Positions 46,901-57,960 of a stretch of DNA of 64,000 nt are shown here, piece after piece. Made by a program: the position numbers and the translations under genes. The stretch is taken from NCBI RefSeq assembly GCF_018139145.2, contig NC_059471.1, positions 45,128,226 through 45,192,225 on the forward strand. The letters run 5' to 3'. The DNA is from Gymnogyps californianus (Eukaryota; Chordata; Aves; Accipitriformes; Cathartidae). The notes below the pieces were generated by a model. The model did not search any database, was not told where the DNA came from, and saw nothing but the letters and a program-made list of their open reading frames with translations. Positions within the stretch are counted from its first letter, which is position 1. Every line of letters starts with the position of its first letter.

Positions 46901-49900
46901 TGCTGACAGGAGGAGTTTTAGCTAGCATTTGGGTTTGCATATTAGGGCATGTGGAGAAACAAATTAGCAGGTAAGAAATTACCGTTCTTCAGACTCCGTT
47001 CTTTTTTTCCTGTTTTTTTTTCTTTCTTTCGCAGTAAGAGGCATAAAGATAAGTGGCAGCACATGGCTTGTAGCTGCCCTATTATAGCAGCCCTCCCATG
47101 TGGCCAGTTCAAAAGCTAAGCAATACTTCTGATACTAGCTAATCTGGCAAAAGGATTCCGATGGGTGGATGTGAGAATAACATCTGCCTTTCAAATCTTA
47201 TGCTTGCCAACACAGGGATGTGAGGTTTTTTGTTGTTCCAGGAACCTCTGAAGCATAGAGAAGGTAAAGGTCCTATGAATTGGAACCACCTGCTTGAACT
47301 AATGTTTTGGCAAGCTCCTGTTTTCCTGGAGCTGGTTCAGAGTATTCTGGGCTATGTGGAATGGGAAGAATCCACAAAAATTACTTACCGCCCCATAAAT
47401 ATTTTCTATACTATTGTGTTCAGATGGGAAGAGTGCAGTGAACAGGCCTAGTAAGTGGGAAGTACATACTGTGCCTGTATGACCACTCCTTTTACTGCAT
47501 AGTCTGTTGTATTCCCATCTGACACAACAGATACAGAGCTTAGAGATCTAGAGGCGAGCAGCTTTCAAACCTGATGCTGCAAATAGCACAGTGGATTCAT
47601 TCGCTATTTTCTCGAATCCTGTATTTCATGGTCTTAATATTTGTTTTGGAGTAGCTGGACTAAAAAACATTGAAAGTTTCTGAGAGTTCCTATCATACGT
47701 AGATTTGTGTATACAGCCTGTATATCCCTCACACCATACTACTTTAGTGCGAAGGGCTTCTTTTTAAACCAAAGACTTGTTATGACCCTTATAGCCCTGC
47801 TGAAGGCTTACTTGTTTATCCTTCAAAGGAAAGACAACAATGGGATGTCCTTAGATATTTGTGAATTCATGTTAAAAATGGCAAACATATGAAAAGAGTA
47901 TATTTTCTATACATTTTGTCTTTTCAAGCCAGATCAAAAAAATTAAATACCTACCATTCACAAAATCAAGGAGTTGCACCTCATCGCTTAGATAATTAAA
48001 AATTGAACTATTTAAGTTTTTATAACGATGGAGCTAAAATGTGCTGTAAGGTTTGTAAAACAAACCAAAGGTCTGCTTGATCTGAGGGCACTCCTAGCCT
48101 TTTTGAGTGCTGACACGCCCGTAAATGCTTAATTTGTGCACAGTGAAATGTTCAACGGAGAGAACTAGAAAGTCTAAGCCGGAAAGCCATCAAGAAGACC
48201 AGTCAGGATATTTCCCAGGAGGTTCAAATGGCTGCTCTGAATCAGGCATGAAAGGTGTTAACGTCCTTATCTCTATAGCTCTTAGACAGGGTATGCAGTA
48301 TAAGGGTGTCATTACTTTTATAAATTTTGTAAATGATGTGTATAGTCTCAGTCAGGATCATTCTATTCAGCTTTTCTTGGTTGGTCAGATTCTTGCTGAG
48401 CTGCTCCACCAGCCTTAGAGGAAGTGCAGCTGAAATAGGTTTCTAATGTATGTGTCCAGATACTTAAAGCTGTGTCGTATGAATGCAAGCTCTTGAGGAT
48501 ATCGCACTTCCCTTTGTTAGAAATGCCTGTAATTAGAGTGATAACTCAGGGTCAGTCAAAAAGTTTAATGTGACCCCAAAGTGTTTATTTTAATTATGCA
48601 ATAACTGGATTTTTTAAAAGGGTTACTTTAATCTCAACTTGCGTGTGCTTTTCAACTTCCTGAGTCTGAATAGATTCCAGCACTGACTTTTTCCTTTGTC
48701 CCTTCTGGTCCATTTGCTGGATTCAAACTCTGTGTTATTTCTTCATTAAAGTGGATACTTACGATCTATCTTTCCTTGGCATTAGCACCAGTACTGACAC
48801 TTTATAGTGCCTCAAGCATTTAATCACATCCTTTCTCTGAACTTTAATCTGGTGGGCATAATTTACCTCTCAAGGGAAAAGTTAAGTACATAAAACAAAT
48901 TTTAAAAAAGTTGAGAGCCTATTTGCCCTTAATTAGAAAGCACAAGGGTTATATGGACTCAGATAAAACAATAAGATTAATGTATGCCATTTTGACTTAA
49001 TTTTGTTACCACTCGTGGGCATTCTTTGGAGGATTTGATCAACATCCTCCAGTGTACGGTAAATTTCCTTCCATGAGATGCCTACCTACCTACATCATGG
49101 AGTAACTCCATACATCTGCTGGTAATTTGGGTCCTTTACCATTCATGCAGTATGTTCATTCATTCACTCATTAAAATTACCAGTTATCCCTTTTCTTATA
49201 GGCAGTAATTCTCTTTGTCAAATGCCCAGCCATAACATTTTCTTTACAGGTGATTGAAGTCTATCACCTGTTTGTAAATTGCCAGTCCCTTCGAGTTCAG
49301 ACTGGAAAAACTGGTGTTTGCCTGAATGATAGCGAACTTTTTCTGTGCTGATAGGATAATCACAGTTGAGCAGCTGTTGATTGTTAGCCTTATGCTAGAA
49401 TGTCTCTTGTCCAGCTCTCTAGGTTTTAAATCAGTAGCAGGGCAAAAGATAGCAGGGATTCTAAACACAATCCACATTCAAATAATTTGTATTCTGACAT
49501 AGCATCCTTAATGCTATATAGAGAGAGATTCACAAGTTGTTTCACCTGGGGGTGTTTTTTAGAGCTGCTGAGAATTTACAGTTCTCATGGTTTTCAGTTC
49601 ACAGTACGGTATCTCAGCATGGCTGAAAATTAGGGCAATGTTTTTCTAGATGTCAGTGTGTGAAGGGTCCACAACAAGGGTCACCTCAACCATTTAACTC
49701 ACCACAGCACTCATCATTGTGGTATTTTGAGTGCTTAAGTAATTACATGGTTACTAAGATACCTTGGATTACTTTAGAGGTTTGCTGAAATTAACTGGTT
49801 CCATCAGTGCAGAGATCAGGTTGCTGAAGTTCTTAATCCAAGTGCAGATGCTTCTTGCATTGTGTACTATGTATTATTTTCATAATACCATCTCCTTAAC

Positions 49901-50260
49901 CAAGAAAAAAAATACATATACAAGTGTTGCTGGAATTGATGTTGCTAGCCTTTTCCAGTTCATAACCACTTTCTGCAGTGTTGTAAAACAAACCATGAAA
50001 GTGTGTGTTTGTCTTACAGAGTAAAGTATTCTCAAGAGCTATGCCTACCCAATATACTTACTCTTTACAACCCATATATGTTGCCTCTTTGAGGAAGGGA
50101 CTGTTTCTTTTCTTATGCTGTAGAAAGCCATTGCTTGCAACAGGAAAAGGATGCAATACTCATGGCAGAAGTCATAGGAACTAGAGCAGGCTTCCAGAAG
50201 GATTAGAGATGACAGTGTTTCAGGGGTGGAAATGAGCAGATTTACAGAGATAAAAGTTAA
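43961..50260. other. AT-rich unique DNA without a recognisable gene
   Basis: All open frames are short and unrelated to known proteins as far as I can tell. T-rich tracts occur near 47003-47020. Intergenic or intronic sequence is the best description. Confidence 0.6.
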
Positions 50261-50390
50261 TGTAAGAGCATACAAACGTTGTGCTGGGTTAGACCAGAAA
50301 CCTGAATTGTCCAATATCTTGTCTCCAGCAGTGGTGAGTACCAGATGTCTTGGGGAAAGTAAAAGAGATGTCAAATGCATGGTAGAAATC
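50261..50390 (-). mobile_element. ancient CR1 3' end fragment
   Basis: On the plus strand, TAAGAGCATACAAACG, GTGCTGGGTTAGACCAGAAA, TGTCCAATATCTTGTCTCC and CAGTGGTGAGTACCAGATG follow the reverse complement of the amniote CR1 3' terminus (normally ...CATACTGGGTCAGACCAAAGGTCC...CAGTATCCTGTCTTC...CAGTGGCCAATGCCAG). Only the last ~130 bp is left. It is strongly diverged and belongs to the old amniote CR1 layer. Confidence 0.7.
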
Positions 50391-50659
50391 TTTAAATAAT
50401 ACTTTATTAATGTCCAGGATATTCCAGAGCAGGGAATTCCTGAACCAGAAGTTGTAATTCTATGACATGATTCACCTAATTTATTTTCTCACCTAAGGAT
50501 GAGAAAATAGCTGTCCAAAAAGCACTGGTTTCTTTTTAGCAGAAAGAACTGTAGGTGATTACCTCAGATATGATGTTGTATGTGAAGTTAAGAAATGAAT
50601 GAATCCCATTCTAGACGTGAGATTCAGATCACAGATCCTAGAATCGTATGTCTTCATGT

Positions 50660-51430
50660 GAACTGTTCTTTGGTTCAGTCACCTAAACATAGGCATTTAC
50701 AGCCGTTTGAGATGACCTGTCTGGCCTCCAGTATCTTTTCCAGAAGCATGTGGGTCTTCTCCCATAGGTCCCGTGCCATACTTGCCAGCCTTGCGAGAAT
50801 GCCTCAGATACTCCAGGACATCTCAAAAGGCGCTAGATGCCTTTTTTTAAGAGACTGAATTGAGCCCAAGGTATCTAAGCTCTAACTGAGGAAGGTGAAG
50901 TCTATTCAGTGCAGTGAATGAAGCCTAAAGGTGATGTGTAGAGCTTGATTCAGCTGGCCCAAACACTGGTGAATGTTGAGATGCACTAGGGTGCCTGAGA
51001 CATTCTCATGGAGCCAGCAGGTGTGGCATGGGACCTACTAGAGATGGCCACTCTTTTGAATGGCAGTTGGAGGCCAGGCAGAGTAACATAAGACATTTCA
51101 AATGACAATAGACACCAGGCCAGGAGACTGAACTGAGCCGCCAGTTGAGGCTCCCCAAGACTTCCCCAAGACTGAACTGCTCCCCAGGTTTCATTGACTG
51201 TAGGAGCTTATGCCCAGTTGCCTGAACATAGGTGACTAGAGCTAATTGAGATTGTTTAGGTTATCTGAGCCACCCATGTAGGAGTGGTATATATAAGATA
51301 GATAGGACCTAGAGGAGCCCCCTGCCCCTTCTGGTCCAGCAGCTGGAGGCTAGGTGAGTACTCAAGTGATGCTAAATGTCCATGTGGGGAACAGAAGAGA
51401 CTTTTAAGTGAGAGAAACGAGGCTAAAGTT
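50660..51430 (+). repeat. three tandem ~270-bp units of an unclassified repeat
   Basis: Units begin near 50681 (CCTAAACATAGGCATTTACA), 50956 (GCCCAAACACTGGTGAATGT) and 51221 (CCTGAACATAGGTGACTAGA), i.e. at spacings of about 275 and 265 bp. Each is preceded by a TTCAG/CAGT..CC word and followed by TTGAGAT. The first two then contain a (T/C)TCAAA..G.C..TAGA.(G/A)CC block and GAGACTGAA(T/C)TGAGCC. The units are 60-75% alike by eye. No coding frame spans them. A related copy lies at 43.5 kb and a possible one at 17.5 kb. Confidence 0.55.
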
Positions 51431-52038
51431 GCAGAAGGGGGGGATTAAAAATGCAGGCTGCTTTAAGAAATTAAACATTTGATGAAGTTTTTTTTCCCAC
51501 TAAAAGAAGAACGTACAAATTTAAGTAGTCTTGGATAAGAGTCTTGGATATGTTCAGTGGAGGACACTGAGATAAGGAAATACTGTTTTGTATTCTATAT
51601 TTATGCAATGCAAGGTTGCATTTTTACTGGGACTTCAACATAAATAATCATAATAAAGTTGCACTTCTATTTTGAAAAAAAAAGAGGAAAGGCGAGATTA
51701 AGATGGTTTTAAGAAGTTGAAAATAAAGATGAATCAAATGTAGTTGCAGCCAAGTTTAAAGATCAGAAGGTAACTGATTACAGGAGGAAATACAGATATT
51801 AAAATGTAAAATGTGGAGGAATTCATACAGGAAAAATACTGTTACAAAGACGAAGAGAGGAAGAATGCTATGAAGTTGGAAAAGTTCATAAGGAAACAGA
51901 TAACCCATATTATGATTTATCCACATAGGCAGGCTTGGAAGAATGAAGTTTGGTCTGAACACAAAAGAGGAAGGCTTCCATGCCACAGGCAGAACGAACC
52001 TATTTAAATAACTTTATAGAATTTCTGAGTGAAAACTG

Positions 52039-52056
52039 CCCCCCCCCCCCCCCCCC
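52039..52056 (+). repeat. poly(C) run of 18
   Basis: Eighteen consecutive C bases in AT-rich surroundings. Long C runs are rare compared with A runs, are length-unstable and could form an i-motif, or a G-quadruplex on the other strand. They are also a common site of sequencing error. Confidence 0.9.
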
Positions 52057-55000
52057 AATACTTTATGGGCAAATTAAACACCAGAGTCTTTAATTTTTAA
52101 AGAAGGATTTTAGGGACTATTTGGGGAATGGACAGGTGAATCACTGCAGTTTCATCATAATACATTTAGTGCAGTTTTTTCCATTTTCTACTTACTACAG
52201 TTTTCCATTGCTGAAATTCAGAAACAGTATTAAAAGGTACTTGATTCACCTATTAAATGTTGATACTATGTTAGCACATTAGACAATAAGTGAAAACAAT
52301 TAGGAAAATTTTACTTAAAAGTTAATTTGTTAGCTGGAAGAACTTCTTAAATTTTAAGTGTATACATAGTCATCTATGTTACTTTCACAGTGTTTGTTTA
52401 ATATCTGAGGATGCCTGTAGATAATAGTCTTGGAACCCATATTCATGAAAGCTGTAGAGAATTGTTGAAAAGACCCTAAAACTTTAATACAAAACAGAAA
52501 ATTAGTATTTTAAACAAGAAAGAAAAGACCGTTACTAAATCATACTGTGATCAACATGCATAGAAATTTCCACAAAAATCAAACGTAACTTACAGTTTGT
52601 TGTGCTGTAAATAAAAAAAAATCTGATGAAGAAGAAAAAAGAAATATATTCCTACATTTTAACTCAGAATTTATCCATATCTTTCTTTAGTATCCACAAA
52701 AATGATGTAGAAGAAACCACACACACACGCAGAGGACGATGATTTAACGCCTGGGATCGTCAGAAAAAAATATCCTGCCATTTCCAATCAAATTTAGCCT
52801 GTATATTATGGTGAAATTCTGTAAGAAAAAACAAAGAAGCTGTCATCACATCTAATGGCTTGCTTACATTCAGAATCCTCTCTGGAATAATAATTACATC
52901 AGTGTATCTGTACCGATGTATCTCTGCTTTGCCCGCTCCCACTGTTGTGCCTGCACTGTTAGATGTTACCTATGATTTATGCCAGGCATCTATACCGCTC
53001 TGTGCTGCATTGGTGGCTGCACATTTCCATATGGATGGGTATCCTGTGGTTTCTGGCACTGATCCCGGGCCCTGCTGAATTCCAGGCCATTTTCATACTA
53101 GATTGCGAGGTATGTTCAGGAGGCCGGGGAATTGTGGGGATGGGAATCAATTGCTTGTAATTGAGTTCTGCTGTATCTCACGACTCACTTGGCTGATCAA
53201 ACAGTGCGCCCACAATTGATATATACCCAAGCATATACCCCGGGTGAATTTTCCCCACAAGCTTTGTGTGCAGATATGAATATCGTAACCTTGTACCTGA
53301 AGACATCTTAGCTATTAATAGAAGTCTTTCAGGCTCTTACAAAGTTCATTGAGTTTTAGGAAGTTGTAAAGCAAGCTCCCTCATTAAGAGAGGGAAAACC
53401 AATGGATCAGTAATTTCTGTCATACTGAAATTACATCTGTATCTGCTTGAAAATCTTGGATTTTTTTAATGCCTTCAACAACTTCATGAAAAATGTAGAC
53501 TAGCTTTGGGCTAGTAATGGCATTCATCCGTAATGATAAACAACTATTATTTTTATTGCTCCTGCTATTTATTTCTTTCTGTGGTATTACCTAGAAATCT
53601 TTCTTTCTAACGTGTTTGAATGACCGTCTCCTTCCTTATGTCGTCTTAGTATTACAATATAGATATTGTACAATACTCAACTTTTTACCATTGTGCTATT
53701 CTCCTGTTTTGAGAATGCAAATTCCAAGAACCAAGGAGAGAACAACACTGCAAAGGATTACAGTCACCACAGAAACGGGGTGTTTTGTGTCCTTTAGCTA
53801 AATAAACTGGCCTTGAGAAACCCATGCTCATACGTTCCTGATTTTATTCCTGGTGGGAGGATGGAGGTCGACATTTCTAACACTTCAGGGACTCATAAAA
53901 ATTATCAAGGCAATGGGCATGTGAGGAATCAGCTGGAAATTGTTCCTGGCATATCTTACGTTTTTCTCCATGATAGCAGTGTATCAAAACAAGTCATCTG
54001 TGCTATACCAGGAATTGTATGTAACTTGATAACAGGCCTCTAGTCAGACAACATCATCTGGTAAAATTTCTCTTCGGCCACAGATGCCGCAGAGGGAATG
54101 TTTTATATCGACAACTTCAGCAAGAGCAAGGAAGCAGTGACACCATATAGGCCGAGCATTGTATGTTACATTTCCTTTGATTTGGCCTTCACATCTCTCA
54201 GTCTGTAATTGCTTTCTGCTTTTGGTTTGGTGATGATCCAGGTTACATAAAGACTGTTTGACTGGAAAGATTTGGATGATCTCCCAGTGGCTGAAAGGTA
54301 ATCTATGTGAAATGAGAGGAAACAATTTTTTTCCCCCCGACTTCTTCAGCAAACCACGTAAACTTCTTGCTTCATTGGTTTCCATCCTCTTTGTGCCTGT
54401 CAGTCACAATTGATTCAGAGTGACTAATCGTAGCGATGAGATGGCTTCCCAGCGCCTTTGCGGCTCTTGGCAATTAAACATCCGCCACCATCCTGTGAAA
54501 ACTTTTACCAGATTCGCTGTGGAACTTTCTTTTGTAGCTGGAAAAGACATTTTAATATATCTGCAGTTTTGTCTGCTTCATTTGCCGCAGTGTGCACTGT
54601 AACAGGTCACCACTGCAAAGCATGTTTCCCAGGCAAGGAAGCTGTTTTCTAACCTCTGCTACAACATCTAACAAGGCTTCTCTTTCTCCACCGGTTGCAA
54701 GTAGGACAATATTTTGCCCTCAGCTTCTATGCCTGATCCCGTAGACTTCAGTAGATGTTCTGAATGCATGGTACTATAAGCGGATGTGTCTCCTGTTGAT
54801 AGATTAACAGTTTAAAATCCAGCAATCCTTAATCGCTTTTCCAGACAGCAGTGCTTATCCGAAGTAAAACACAGCTACACAGAGTAATCTATGAAGCAAT
54901 CAGTGCTACTGTTTCATAATAAATCCATTTGCAAGCAGTTTGCTCCTGGTTCACTAAGCCACGATTTCCACGTTAACATGTTTGTCCTTGTGGTATTGTC

Positions 55001-56156
55001 ATTGTTTATGTCAAGTCGATGGGACCGAACACCCATTTTGCATACCCCTTTAACTACAGCATTCCAATGAAACTCAGTGTTATGTGAACATTTATGTATT
55101 TCTGTTGCAAAAGTGCTGTTGAAAAGCTACTTAAACAAACTAGCTGTGCAGCTTAAAGGTGTATGGCACTGCAGAGTTGTAGAAGGGGAAAGCGCTAGGT
55201 TTGATGAAGCTTTTCAGCAGATCTAACAGTAATGTCACTTCTCTTCAAATGCAGTTCACAATCCACTGCCAAACATTGCAGCAAACTGCATGAAAAGTTG
55301 AGAGTTTATTTCATATCAAAATAAGGCCAATCACAGAGCTTGTTCCAGTTTATATTTCCATTTGTTCTTCAAACTGGATTTACTGAATACAAATACCAAA
55401 GTGTTACCATTTTGATTTTGCAAGAGGAGCATTGCTGTTCTGCTGTGACCTAATGCAGAAATACTGCCTCACATTTCTCTGCACTATTTCTTCTCTTAAT
55501 GATGCTGTAGTCCATGGAGGGAGTGGGGGGAATAATAAATTCTCTTTCTAGCTGGTGCTGGCTTCATTGGCTATCATTGAAGCCAGTATGTGAAAAGTGA
55601 TTACAGTTAGGAAAATGTTCATGTTGGTTATTATGAGGTAATTTTAAATAGTCTTCACATTTACAAGCTTCTCTTTCATCCTACACACTCAGGTTGTATC
55701 TCAATCCCTTGTCACCTTCATTTACTTGACCCTTTATAAAATAATAGGCTTCAAAAAATCCCTGTCTCCTATAGAAGCACTGTGGAAATTAATTAATAGG
55801 GTGAAACACTCAGGATCTATGGCAATAAGCACCATAAAACCAAGAAATAAAGGTCTATGGGAATTACTGGTTCGTGGGAAAAAAAATAAAAATTGGAAGT
55901 TAGCTTCACCCCACTGCAATTTAGAAAAAAATAAAATAATTTTGATCTTCTGGTGAAACAAATGTTTTGAAAAAAAAATTTTAAGCTTAAAGTGTTCTTT
56001 CTGTCGTAAAAGTCAAATCTTTGGAGATGGATTTAATTTATAAGTATATGTATACAAGAGTACTTTTTGTCTTTAATGACAAAAGACAGTATGTTCCATT
56101 TGAAAATATAAAAAAATCACAACATAATCAAAATGCTTTTAAAACAGGGCTTCCTG

Positions 56157-56239
56157 CCTCCCTTCCTCCCTTCCTCCCTTCTTTTCCTTTCTTCCCTTCT
56201 TTCCTTCTCTCCTTTTGTCTTTCTTTCTCTCTTTTTTCA
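56157..56239 (+). repeat. polypyrimidine (CCTT/CTTT)n tract
   Basis: Over 80 bases almost wholly C and T, with CCTT, CCCTT and CTTT units, ending in TTTTTTCAG. It could act as a strong splice-acceptor tract if transcribed from the plus strand, but no exon is evident after it. The minus strand is a purine tract. Confidence 0.85.
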
Positions 56240-56624
56240 GAATGAAATTTCTTTATGCTGAAAGTCTGCCATAGAAAGTTTTTCTTTTGACAAAAGGGTA
56301 TTTTTTTATTGGAAGATTTTCAACTGCTTCTACCCAGAAGGAAGTTAATAAATTTTCAGGGCAGTGCTTGTGTAGTGTGCCATAAATAAAGCCCAGGGCA
56401 AGAGACTGAACTGTAAGTATTGAACAAATAACTGCTTATTAATTTTAAAGCAACCATCTGCTTTAATGGGGCAAGATCCTGTGGAAAAAACCCATGAACC
56501 TATCTTTAATTCCTGTGAAGGACTGAACAATGTAAACATTGTGCAGAATTAATGATGGAATTTTCTAACTTTTAAGAGCCTTTCTTCATAACCTTAACAT
56601 TATTTTAATAGATCTTCTGCATAA

Positions 56625-56685
56625 AGTGTGTATATATATTTATACGTACATATATATGTACATATTTATATACATGATTAAATTT
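56625..56685. repeat. TA/TGTA-rich alternating repeat
   Basis: Imperfect (TA)n mixed with TACGTA, TGTACA and TATATA words, partly self-complementary. A similar tract lies at 58205-58256. Both are low-complexity AT-rich microsatellites. Confidence 0.8.
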
Positions 56686-57129
56686 TGAATCATCTGCCTA
56701 CCCTGCCATGTACGCAAAAGGGAAACCTCCTCTTTCCACCGCCTTGTTCAGTGCAGCTGAGTCCCAATGCTACAAGGGCTACAGGGAGAAAGGGGAAGGC
56801 TTAGGTCTTGTCCAGACTCTCTGAAAACGGTGATCCTATCTGAGACAGCAGAAAGGATGTCTAGCGTGGGCCGTTAAGCCCTTTGTGTGTATTATTCCTT
56901 ATGGAAGCAGAGAGAGAAAGGAACTGGAGTGTCAAATCCAGTAATTGAGTAATTCTGAAAACCACAGTGGGGTTCTTGCTCTTTCCTAGGGGCAAAGTGG
57001 CAGTGCATTTCTCTTATGTAGCCAGCACTGGAGAGTGATAATGTAGACCATTTATATCTGTCTCCTTCATGACACACCATTCACCAGTGTGCACCAGAGA
57101 CAAACCTCTCTGTTTCCCACTCCTCAACA

Positions 57130-57960
57130 CAACTGTAGGAAAATGACAATGGTCATACCAAAGTCAGACCTTAGGTACATGTCACCCAGTATACTGCTTC
57201 TTCCAGAGGTTTAGGGAAATAATTTTTAAAAATGAATGAGAGTGAACCATCTTGAGTGTGGTGTCTCACCAGTGTTTTAGGAATATCCTGAGGCAGGCTA
57301 TGTGTCAAGCCCATTGCACCTAATTGTCACTGGTGGAAGCATGAGTATGTCTGATGCTCTTTGGAATCTGTCATAGCTTTAGCATCCAGCCTTCTTGAGG
57401 GAGCAAATTCCACAATGTAACTATGTGGGCACCCTTTTCTTTGGTTTCAGCTTGTTGCCTCATTACGTAGAACTTAAGGCTGGAAGAAACCAGCTGGTTG
57501 GTATTTGCGTTGAGCATCCTGCTATTGGAGGTGACCGCAAGAGTGTTTTAGTACACCAGGGAACGCGGGAATTCAGTCTGACGTGTCCCCACACACCACA
57601 GGCAGCAAAACATTTTCCAGCACTGTAAATAAGGCCCTTTACTGTGTGTCACCTTCAGATGGCTCTTTTTGAAGCTGAAGCATCCTAATCTTTATCAGTC
57701 CTACTCCATATGTAAGCTTTCTCCTGCCCCCAGTCATCCTTGTTAGCTTTATCTATACTTTTCACATTCTGCTGTATCCTCACTGAGGAAGGGATTTAGA
57801 GTTTCATGTACTGTTCAGGAGACAGCTGTACCTGGAATGTGTATATCCCTAATAGTTCCCCAGCGTTATTTGGTACTGTGCTGGTATTTTTAGTCAGCTG
57901 TCCAAAATTGTTCCAAAAATTTCTTTATTAAGTATGAAAAAATCTTCAGGTTATAGCTAT
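57130..57960 (-). mobile_element. ancient CR1 fragment, 3' UTR and RT C-terminus
   Basis: Read on the plus strand it is the reverse complement of an old amniote CR1 3' part. CATACCAAAGTCAGACCTTAG and CACCCAGTATACTGC (near 57155-57200) match the terminal region. GCAAATTCCACAATGTAACTA, TTTCAGCTTGTTGCC and CATTACG (57400-57470) match the section normally reading GAGTTCCACAG..TGA...CTGCTGCC..TTTCATT. TCCATATGTAAGC, TCATCCTTGTTAGC and TTTTCACATTCTGC (57705-57770) match the RT C-terminal coding segment. Order and spacing agree over about 800 bp with many indels. No open frame remains. Confidence 0.65.

Larger units (their letters stand above)
51431..57120. other. AT-rich DNA with simple repeats, no gene recognised
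   Basis: Includes an 18-base C run, a long pyrimidine tract at about 56157-56238 and AT-rich alternating sequence at 56625-56680. The interval 53850-54620 is less repetitive, with mixed open frames on both strands, and could hold conserved non-coding DNA, but I saw no identifiable exon. Confidence 0.55.
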
